Assembly (NCBI GenBank): GCA_002118135.1
Contig: BDIU01000264.1
Location: 248,001-312,000, forward strand
DNA: 64,000 bases
Direction: 5' to 3'
Origin: Trebouxia sp. TZW2008
Taxonomy: Eukaryota > Chlorophyta > Trebouxiophyceae > Trebouxiales > Trebouxiaceae
Part shown: one piece after another, positions 1 through 11,000 of the stretch
How positions within the stretch are numbered: the first letter of the stretch is position 1
Layout of the letters: each line of letters opens with the position of its first letter
The notes under the pieces: model-generated
What the model was told of the DNA's origin: nothing
Databases searched by the model: none
Seen by the model: only the letters and a program-made list of their open reading frames with translations
Translations under genes and position numbers: made by a program

Positions 1-538
1 ATCAAGCAGAAACCACCAATGTACAGAGTGATGCTACACAATGACACTTTCAACAGGTAACGCTTTGCATTGCATAGTGGACAGCAAAGTCCATTCACGA
101 GATTTCATGACTCAGTCATGCTCATGCACATTTGTGGCATGCAGGCGAGAGTATGTTGTCAGGGTGTTAATGAAGGTTGTGGATGGCCTGACTATTGACG
201 ATGCAGTCAATGTCATGCAGGTATGGCATCATAAAGAACACGATCCAGAAGTCCTTTTCTGGCTAAATGACCAAGCATGATTGAGCATCGACTGGCTGTT
301 ATGCAGAGCAACAGTTGCTTATTGCATTGTGTGGAAATGGTCAAGCCATTCTGTTTTTGATGATGTGTTGATGTGTGTTGCTTTGACTGCACAGGAGGCT
401 CATCAAAATGGCATGGCGTGTGTCATCGAATGCGCACAAGAAGATGCGGAAAGATATTGTGAGGGACTGAGAGGCAATGGGCTTATGGCCAGCATAGAAC
501 CTGCTGGCGGAGGTGGTAATGGCAAGCCAAGTGATTAA
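1..538 (+). CDS. CLPS: ClpS adaptor protein of the plastid Clp protease (5' truncated by the window edge)
   Basis: This is the C-terminal part of a ClpS adaptor, which delivers N-degron substrates to the ClpC chaperone of the plastid Clp protease. Exons are 1-56 (continuing from outside the window), 145-220 and 395-538, with GT-AG introns, in frame to the TAA at 536-538. The family core is visible: YRVMLHNDTFN followed by EYVVRVLMKVV in the next exon, then EAHQNGMACVIECAQEDAE and the closing GLMASIEP. The LHND acidic element belongs to the substrate-binding site in the family. A short Gly-rich tail ends the protein. The start codon and the expected transit peptide lie left of the window, so plastid targeting is inferred from the family in algae and plants. 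The gene converges on the phosphodiesterase gene, with about 1.5 kb between the two stop codons. Confidence 0.92.
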
Positions 539-2086
539 ATGAAAAAGACACGGACAGAAACGAAAAGCATGCTCTATGCCGTTATGCGTCACAGCGGGAG
601 CCTCTGTGAGTAGAGCATCATGGGAGCGAAACAAGAGAACTGTCAGTGGCCAGGTGTCATCAAGGGAGACATTGAGACCAGAAGCAATCTGGGATTTCAC
701 AAGACATTCAGCTTGATGCTGCAGCTTTTTTGTGCAGCTTGCTGCATGAGTTGTTTTGTGCAACAGTTGCAAACCAGGAGATGCCCTTTAACATGGTTCA
801 TCCGCTATGCACTAGCAGAGCCAATCAGGCATTGCAACAATGCTGTACAATATGGATCATTGTACCCTACATTGCCTGTGACAGACTGCCTTATTGATTT
901 GTCCTTCAGCAGTGACAGCAGACGAGATGCAGAATTTTTGGAGCAATGTGAAAGCTACCTGTGGCATTTGTGTGGCCTATGTGCTGCTGAAACAGTGGCT
1001 GTGCCTGAGACAGTTATGTATCAGCAGTCCACCCAACTCCTTGGTGAAATGCAACATGTGCTGCTATGTCCAGCAGCTTTACATGTTACTTGTGAGGTGG
1101 GCTGGTTTGATGACACAGTGGAGATGAGCATGTCCACATCTGAAAATGGTGTTGCCGGCTTTGTGGCAACGTGCATAGAGCCTGGTTCAACTGCAATGGT
1201 GTTACCCAGCAAGACGTCATAGCTTACCAAGGCAATCATATGAATATGCATACAGGTAGTGCTTCATCGACAGGCCTCAGATTAAATTTGAAGCTGGCAT
1301 TGTCATCTTCAGGGTTGCAATCTCCAAAGTGTTCAGATGATGCAATGCGAGCAAAGATGTCCTGCAGGGACTTCCACCCTAGCCAAACTTTGCGGCATGT
1401 GCATCAACAGCTCATTAGTCCTAAAAGCTACAATACAAAGCATATTCCCAGTCCCAAAGTGTGATGGAAAGTGAGTCACAACTGGCGTAACACGCCAGTG
1501 CTGATATGCAAGTGCTCTTGTGAATAGTGTGCATCAATGTTGTCACCCCCCAGAAAGGAAAAGAGGTTGAAAGAGGTACAGGTAAGAACAAATTTGCAAT
1601 CACTCAAGTGAACACAAGGAAAGAAAGCGTGCAATGTGCACGGTACACTCTGTCATGAAAGAAAGTTTGCACAGTACAAGAACCCCGTACAATTGAACAG
1701 GCAGCAGAAAGTGCTGGAGGCAAAATTGCGCCATGAACTCCCCGTACCTTAAACAACGCCCAGATGTTCACCCCGAATCCCAAAAAAAAGCAATTATATC
1801 AATACTGGAGCCGCAATCCTGAAGAAAATTTCTGTCTGAGTTATCCTGTCACCTAGTGCTCCCAAGTTATTCACCCCAATTCAGTCAACTTTGCTGTTGG
1901 CCAGCTGCAGCACCAAAAGAATGCCCATTAGCCCAAATTGTCAATTTTGCTGTTGACCAGCGTCAAAACAATGCCCATTCACTTGATTTCATTGTTGAGC
2001 AGCACCAAAGCAGTGCCTGTTCACCCGTAACAGTCTGTTGTATTGTTGGCCAGCACCAGAAAGAAGCCCAACCATCAAACCAATGG
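539..2086. other. Intergenic region between two convergent gene ends
   Basis: This stretch separates the ClpS stop from the phosphodiesterase stop. It presumably holds both 3' UTRs. Several open frames run through it, the longest 200 codons on + at 620-1222, but none has recognisable domains, splice structure or a gene-like composition. The only structured part is the repeat at 1860-2075. Confidence 0.6.
1860..2075. repeat. Degenerate tandem repeat, about 4 units of roughly 55-60 bp
   Basis: Units share a core like TTGCTGTTGGCCAGC followed by ACCAAAAGAATGCCCATT, seen near 1888, 1950, 1998 and 2043. It lies just past the phosphodiesterase stop codon, in the probable 3' UTR. No coding or structural role is visible. 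Confidence 0.6.
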
Positions 2087-5000
2087 TCAGATTGCCAATT
2101 CCGCAATCTTGCCGGTTTCCCAATGGTGGTAGTTAGTCTGTAGGCCACGCATCATAGGCATGGCATCTTCAAACAGCTCAGTGACTGCCACAAAAAGTGG
2201 TGCCCCCACAATGTTGAAGAAGCCCAACTGTGACCTGGTCATCCCTCCTTGCTGGTTTCTGTCCATCAAGGGACTCACTGTCATACCCAGAGACCGCTCC
2301 TTGTCGCCCTGTAAGAACAAGCCAAACACTGTGTTGCTGGGATCACTGACTGTCATGTATGTGTGTGCTGTCCTACCAAGCTATACGAGTGTTGTCAAGA
2401 ACTGATACCGCATCCGCAGGGAATGCTGTGACCTAGTCATGCCTCCCTGGTGGTCTCTGTCCATTAGGGGACTCACTGTCATCTCCAGGGACCGCTCCTT
2501 GTCACCTTGCGACTACAAGCCAAAGTCACAAAACTGCAATACTGATCTCACTGACTGTCATGCAGGTGTATGCTGTCCCATTGACCGAGTCATGCCTCCT
2601 TGTTAGTTTTTGTCCAACAAGGTACTCACTGTCATGCCCAGTGACCGCTCCTTGTCACCCTGCCATCACAGACCCAGTATTGCAGTACTGATCTCACTGA
2701 CTGTCACATGTGCGTCTGCTGTCAACAAAGGAGGGTTTGAGCCTATGCCTGGACTGCGCAGGTTGATTGCAGATCATTGCTGGAAAACAGAGATGCATTG
2801 CAAAACACCGCTGGAAGTCAGAACTTTGAAGGGCGGCTGATCATGCTGCGACCAAGCAGGTGCTGACTGTGAAATGCAACAAGGCAGGTGCTATCTGTGA
2901 TTAACATCAGTATGGCATTCTGACCTGTCTGAAGAACTCCTCTTCAAGTTGAATAGCCCAGCGCTTATGTGTCTTGGGAGCAGCTGTCAGGTGGCCAATG
3001 TCAGCACACTTCAGTATCACCTACATTGTGCAATGGCGCTGCTGGGCATCATCTCAGCATGTGACGTGACACGTAAGCAAGCTACAAATGCTCCTGCATG
3101 TCTGAACATGAGAGTCACAGTGATGCATGCAGTCAGACCAGCTCTGGGCGCAAAAGCAACAGCATGGCTGGGCAGAGCTGTATGCCACAGCACTAGCATG
3201 AACATGCAGACTTGTCATGCAACAAAAGTGTCAGCAAGTGCATCACGACAGCACAAAAAGGTACAACAGCTTTAGCATGGATGTGCAGAGTCTGTTCACT
3301 GTAGCATGCCCTCACTTGTACAATGAACAGCTTGACTGCAAGACAGCACAGTGCGGCAATGGATTTCATGCTGTGATTGCTTATGCTGTGATTGCAATGC
3401 TGTGGACGCCATGCTGTGGTTGCCATGCATGATGGCCATGCTTGAATTGCTTTGCTTTGATGGCTGTGAGTGCCGTGCTTGTGGTTGCCATGATGTGACC
3501 CTCAGGCTGTGACTGCCATGCTGCGATTGAAATGCTGTGATTGCCATGCTGTGATATGCGTGCTGTGATTTCTGTGCTATAACCGCCATGCTGTGATATG
3601 CGTGCTGTGATATCTGTGCATGCTGTGATTGCCATGCTGTGATATGCGTGCTGTGATTTCTGTGCTATAACCGCCATGCTGTGATATGCGTGCTGTGATA
3701 TCTGTGCTATGACCGCCATGCTGTGATTGCCATGCTGTGATATGCGTGCTGTGATTTCTGTGCTATGACCGCCATGCTGTGATTGCCCTGCTGTGGTTGC
3801 CATGCTGCAATTGCTATGCTGTGTAGGCACCGGGCTTGCCTGGAATATGAGGGTCTTGTCCTCCACTTTGCTGGTCTCCAGGTCACTGTTGTTGAAGGGC
3901 ACTCTGCTGCCGCCTGGAGAGCCAGGAGGCTGCTTGAACGCTTGCTGCAATTCATAAAACAGATTAATTGATCATGTATATGACAACAGATGCAGCCAAG
4001 ATACAACTTGCAGCCCCAACAGTGTTCTTGTGAGCTGTCTGCTATGGTGGAATTTGATCTAGCAGCTGAATGACAGCTAGCGGCAAGTGCTGGCATTGCA
4101 GAAGACATGAAATTGCAGTTTGCACACTACAAATGCAGAGTTGTGTTGTTTGCAATGGTCAGCATAGCAATGGATGTCGGCGTCTGATGAGTCTCTTGCA
4201 GATTCAAGGCACGCCAGCACAATTGTGCATTGCACATTGGCTTGCATTGTGTCCCCTTAATCCAACAACACGAGGTGTCAAACTTACAGACTGCCATCTG
4301 AGGGCATGAGTGCAAGCAGAGCAGAATGTACCAAGTGCAAAATCTGTCCAACAGTCATGGCATCAGTGAATCACCACACTCTTCATCTCAATTATTGATA
4401 CTGTAAAATATATGCATATTGGGTATTACGTATCGGCCCCAACGTATTGCGTATTCAACGATTTGCACTGCAGCTCAGTGAGCCCTACTCTCAAAAACTG
4501 CATATTGCATATCACGCATTGCGTACTGAGTATTACGTATGTGTGATTACAGCATGCATTGTAGAGGACATGAGAGTCTGAAATTGGCGTTTGTGCACTG
4601 TCGTGCAACAAAAGCCATGAAGCATATGTGATTACCTGGAACCTGGAGACAATGTCAAAGTGCTTCTTCATGTCTGTGCCCAGTACTTGACTGATACAGG
4701 TGCTGCGCATAGATATCAGCTGTGCTGCCATCTCTTTCTGCACATCACGACAGCATTGATGCACATTTGCATGCGCTGCACAGACTGTATCGCATGACCC
4801 TGTCTGTCCATGGATGCATGCAAGACAATTCCGCTGTGGCAAGAATGCACGGATGCATCCATAAGCTGTGCTGCCATCCCTTTCTGCACCTCAAAACAGC
4901 ATCGGCATTCATTTACATGTGCTGTACATTTGTATGCCAAGTGGAAGGACCCTGTCTGCTCAGCTCAGGTGTGGGGAGTGCTGTTGCACAAACTCTCCTG

Positions 5001-8000
5001 CCCAAGTGAACTTTGAGTCTCACAGTACTTATCTGCTGCTGGGTGCAAATCAGTCCATCATCAGATGCAAAACAGATCAGTGGGGATATTACTGCAGGAA
5101 TCCACCCTTCATCATTGAGGCATTTGCATCAATGCAATGTATCTGCAGTGGTAAATGAAAAGAGCTTGGCGCATAATCTGCTCAGATTGTATCACAACAA
5201 AGTGCTCTTGTCGCATCTACCAGGTGTGAAAAATTTGCTTGCAGCATGATTGGCCCGACCACAGTCATGACTTCACTGCAACAGACACAATCGCAAACCA
5301 CACAGATGATCATGATGATGTCAGAGCACAGTGTTCACACGCTTCAGAAAACACAGACACTGGGCATGCAAGCTGTTACCGGTGGGAAGCAGTACTCAGG
5401 CATGTACAGGATCCTCGAGCTAGCAGCCAAGTGGTGGTTTTCCAAAGGCGAGCTGTCATTGTAAGTCAGAGCCAGAGGGTGCGCTGTCTTGATCAGGAAG
5501 TCGTTGTTACATCCACCATGCTCGTAGTCATGCACGGTGGCCGACCAGTAGGACGCTAGCTGCTGCACCCGGTTCATAACATTGCTCTTGAGGATGCCGC
5601 CATGCACCAGCAGCATGTGAGTCATCTGAACCACAGATGCCACATGGATGCTGCACGCATGCACAATTTTGTGTTACTTGTGTGCTGTATTGTGTTACTT
5701 GTCTGCTTTGCCCACGCCGTAATGGAGCCATGCTTAGCAGCATGTGCGTCATCTGAACCCCAAACGCCACGTGACAGTGCACATGCACAATTGTGAGTTA
5801 ATTGTCTGCTGCACCCGACTCATGACGTTGCTCTTGAGGATGCCGCCATGCACCAGCAGCATGTGAGTCATCTGAACCACAGATGCCACATGGATGCTGC
5901 ACACAAGTAAGGTTTGAGTTACTTGTCCGCTGTATTGTGTTACTTGTCTGCTTTACCCACTCCAAAATGATGCCATTCTTTGCAGCGTGCGAGTCATCTG
6001 AACCACAGACGCCACATGGATGCTGCACACATGCACAGGTTTGAGTTGCTTGTGTGCTATATCCGGTCTATGAATGCTGCCATGCATCAGCAGCATGTGG
6101 GTCACCTGGACCACAGATGCCACATGGATGCTGCACGCATGAACATTTTTGTGTTATGTGTCTTCTGTACAGCTTTTGGTATGCTACAATGCACAGCAGT
6201 AGGCATGCCTGAAGAAGCATCCTTCCTGTTGCCTGTTTTATTTGTAGACCTGTTGTGATGAGGAGTGACAGAATCAGGTGATGTGCACCACAGAGTCTTC
6301 TTTTGCAAGTAAGCTATAACAGGATTTGGCAGGATCAGGTGACGTGTATCATAGTGTTCTTTACAGGCCTGGTGTGATAGAGAGTGGCAGAATCAGGTGA
6401 TGTGCATCACAAAGTGCTTCTTGCAAGTTTGCTATGTCAGGGATTGGCAGGATCTGGTGATGCATATGACACAGGGCTCTCTGCAGGCAGTTCATGAAAG
6501 GGACAGGACCAGATGATGCAATACATCTTGAGCCTGACACCAATCAACAAAACTGCAACAAATCAGGCAGCAACCCACATCACGTGATGTGCATCATACG
6601 TTACCCTTTCTACATGAGATGAAAAGATGGCAGTCACTTGCAGACCTGTTGTGATAGGGGTTGGCAGGGTCATAGCCGCTCTCTATCTTGCGAAGGCAGG
6701 CCACCAGCTTGGCCTCATTCAGGTCAAACTCCTTTGCCAGGCCAGTGCTCTTCAGCAGGTGGAAACTCAGCATGGACAGGCTGCATCCTGGCGTCATCTC
6801 AGCAAAGGTAAAGATGTCAAACTGCCAGTTGCTCTCTGCGTCCTGCACAGGTGGCACACACTTGCTCAGATGCAACCACTTCGTTTTCCATATGATCTTT
6901 GGGCTGTGGACTGATGGAAGCTCAGCATGGACGAGCTGCTTCCTGGTGTCATCTCAGCAAAGGTGAAGATGTCAAAGTGCCAGTTGCTCTCTACATCCTG
7001 CACAGGTGGCATGCACTTGCTTGAATGCAACACTTGATGTTCAACATCATCTTTGGGCTGAGGACTGATTGAAGCTCAACATGGATGAGCTGCTCACTTG
7101 TTTCATCTCAGCAAAGGTAAAGATGTCAAACTGCCAGTTGCTCTCTGCATTCTGTACACAGCAGTTTTTGCTAAGATATGCCAAGTAGCTTGGATGATTG
7201 CTTGCAGTATAGCAGCTGTGTTTGCATTGATGCAACCGCCTACAGAGTGCATGAAGCTATGGCTAGGACTGGTTGGAATGCTGCAATGTCAGTTAGTGCC
7301 TGGCAACCTCTCAACAAAGACAAAGATGCCAAGCTGCCAATTGCTCTCTGCATTCTGCAACAGCAAGATGCAGCTGTTTGACTGTGGATTGCTGATCCTG
7401 AAGGTAAAGTGTGTATTGGGGCATGGCCCTAGCGCTACACTGTCAGTGGCGTTTTGCATTCTGTGGTAGAGAAGTGTGGCGTCTGTAGGCATAAGTCACC
7501 TCAGACTCTTCCTGCTTGGCAAGAGCTTGCCTGATTGTGTGCTTTGTAGCAGCCACATTTCTATTCAAGTATCTGCAGGCAGACACTATCTATTAGCCCA
7601 TGCATGCATTAGCACATGCAAGCCGCAAGGTGACCGCTGATGCAGCAACAAAGACAGGACCCAGAATGACAGCTGATGCAGCATCACACCAGCTGCTGCA
7701 ATCTGCAGTACAGAGAAACAAGCATTGTGCTCACACGAGGGAGTATCACCTGTAGCACAGCTGTGGTAGTGACAGGCAGTTCGACTCCAGGGGATAACTC
7801 ACCTGTTGCATGCGCTCCACAGCTGGGGTGACAACAGGTGGCGTAACCGAAAAAGGTGGCATTACCTGAAGCATTTGCTCCACAGCTGGGGTGACAACAG
7901 GTGGCACAAACACAGGGGGTGGGGAGCGGGCTTGGGGCGTCCCTTCTGCTAGCCTGCTGCCATCAATAGAATCTCCTCTGGTCATATCCAGCACAGGCGC

Positions 8001-11000
8001 ATCAGCCAAGTCTGGGTGGCGAGAAAGGGCCTGTGATGTGGCAGCATTGCGGGCAGCCATTTGCTCAGGTAGGCCACTGCCCTTGGCGGGTCCTAGAGCG
8101 GTGGTCGATAGACGCCTCTCCCGGCCCTGCAGTGGTGCATTGACTGTCATGATGATGCTGATGATTTGCATGAGGCAGTGGCTAACAGATGCTGCTGCCA
8201 GCTCTGCAGTGGCGCATGGACATCATCATCATCATCACCACCATCAACATCCCATCCAGTGAGGTTCAGCGACCCAGCTAGGTGCATTCAGAAGCAATGA
8301 ACTGTCTCAACCAACACTTTCGCAAAGCACACATTAGTCCTGAACACAGGTAAGGCACCACACAGGGGGCTACACAAGAACAGATGGGCAAGGGGAGTGA
8401 CCTGAAGCAGCTGTAGTATGGACTGGCCCACTTCAGAGTCCATGTCCACGTTGTCCTTGAGCAGCTGAGTCTCTAGGCGCACAGGCTGGCGCAGATCAAT
8501 GCCCGGCTCACTCAGCATGCGATACAGGTCTAGCGCTGCTGACACTGGCGGGCAGTACCCCTGCATGCCAACTCTTCTTGACGATTGAGAAATACAACTG
8601 CACTGTGTCTTGCAGCTACATCGCATGCTGTACTATAAAATTGAGAACACATGCTTATAGGAAACAATCTCTCAAGCGACACGCATATTTAATTGCAAGA
8701 ACAGGGCCACACAGCTACCGTGTATAGTTTCTCAAGCTGCACCACATCCTGTTCTGTGACAACAGGGCCACACTACCACAGTCTGCATGAGGGCAGTCAA
8801 CAGCGCACCGCAATAATGAACTGCAGAAAGCTGAGAGCTTTGTCAATAGGGGTGTCTGAGTCGAAGCCCTTGCCATTCTGGGGCCCAAACTTGTCATTCA
8901 GCAGGGCATTCAGGTGCTGCGCCAGGGCTTTGGCGTCCTGCTGCAGCCGGAACTTCTCATCCAGCATTGCCGCCCAGTCTATCTCTAATGCCTGGTTCTG
9001 CCTGCATGCATTGCAGCCCAGATTCTTTCTGGTGCCTGCGTTTGCTTGCATGCATTGCAAACCCAGTCTATCTCTAATGCCTCATTACACCAGCACGCAA
9101 TGATGTCGTCTGGGAAACAAAGTGTGCAGGAGGCTATAGAATGCTGTGCAGACCAGTGCCTGATTCTGCCAGCACGCAACGATGTCGCTTGGGAACTGCA
9201 GAGTGAGGAAGATGGCTTGCCAACACTAGTCTAAACACACAACGATGCGTATTCACATCTTCATTAGCATCAGTAACTGTACACACAACACAAAGATGCT
9301 TTGGCATGCCTCAAACAGCACAGGCACAGGTGAAGTTGAAGCAAATCTACACCAATGCCTGATGCGATGTTGCTACAAGAAGGTCAGCAGGGGGCTCACT
9401 TCTCCAGAGCATCCTTCTGTTGCCTGAAGAGCAGCTCAGCCCGCTTGAGGCGGGTGATGCTGCTCCTGTGCACCAGCATTGCTGGTCCCCCCTCCACAGG
9501 GTCCTGCACCCCATATGCTTCACGCGTCAGCTGTCTGGGCACATTCTTCTTTGTTATCACAGAATAGTATATTATATTATATTATATTATATTGTATCAT
9601 GTTATGTTATGTTATGTTAAGTTATATCATATTATGTTATATTATATTGTATTATATCATATGATGTTATTTTATATGATATTAAATCTTAGTATGTTAT
9701 ACTATTATATGTATATTATAATGTATTGTGTTATCACAGAAGCTCCTCAGCCCACCCTTTGCCACAGTATATTGTCTGTGCGTGCTGTCACAGACAATGT
9801 ACTGTGACAGCACGCATAGAAGCTGTCTTGCGTGTGAGTTGCCTTGTTTTGGTCTTGCAATGCAGTTTGCACATCAAATCAACAGACAAGGTCCACAAAA
9901 TGCCTTTATACCACCGCACTGACAGCCGCTTGATGATACTTGCGTTCTGGCATGCTTGACAATGTTCAGCTACGGATGCTGCTGCTGTTTCTTATAACAA
10001 ACACTGTCGCCACCTTGCCTGAAGGATTACATAAGCGAGTGACAGTGTATGAAGTGGAAACCCGCCAAGCTCAGAGAGCAGCGGCTGATGCAAGAGCTTT
10101 GGGTATCCACTTACTGCTGCTCAGCCAGAGCATGTCAAGCTGCAAACTCCCAATCAGCATGCAAGACGCTCAGTTGCTGTACATATGACATCCAGCTGCA
10201 GGGCCACCCACAGCAGCAGAGAGATGCTTTGCCACCTGGACCAATTGGCTGCACTTGACATTTGAAGGCTGGTGCAGATCTCAGCTGCAGACACCCTCAG
10301 ATCCACTCAACTCACTAGCTGAGGCGTACATTCGCTCGCAATTTACGTCGTAAGGGCACAAACAAGGCTGGTGCAGATACAGCCATTCACAACAACATTG
10401 ACACACAGCCAAAGAACCACTGAGTACAGTGTGATTGATACTTGGATTTGCGCACAATACTGGGGTAGTGATGGTGAGCAGGACAGCGGGCTGCAATGCT
10501 GGGCATACAGTTATGCAGGAGCAGCACAACCAGTTACACAACAAGACATCCAGCAGGCTGGCATTGTTGAGCATTGACTGCTGACAGCAGTGATGTGTTA
10601 GATGGCTGCCGCATTACAGGTGGGACGCTGCAGACATCGTACATGAAGAGTAAGAGGTACACAGGAAAGACAGTGAGAAACTGCTGTCTCTGCTGTGCCT
10701 GTTGATTTGTCATGCTTTCTACTGCATGAAGGAAATCACAGGGTGGTGCAGGGTCGTCAAGCCACAAAGGTATGCAGGGCCTCACCTTGAGAGGCCACAT
10801 TTCCAGTAGCGCCCACTTGAGTGTGCCATCTTTAGGGCTAGGGTAGGGCTGCACATGCTGGTGGTACTCAACCTCCAGCCCAAACACATCATTCAGCGCT
10901 TCCTCATAAGCCTTGTCTGCCTCCTTCTTGCCACCTGATGGCAAGTTGTAAACAAGACTTTGAATGTTCCGCTTGTGGCAAAACCCCACCTTTGGCATCA

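Noticed and set aside
620..1222. 200-codon plus-strand open frame
   Set aside because: No domain, no splice or start context, Cys-rich random-like composition; it lies in the 3' intergenic region.
9566..9730. AT-rich stretch as an origin or organellar insertion
   Set aside because: It is a simple TTATA/TTATG microsatellite inside an intron with no other organellar feature.
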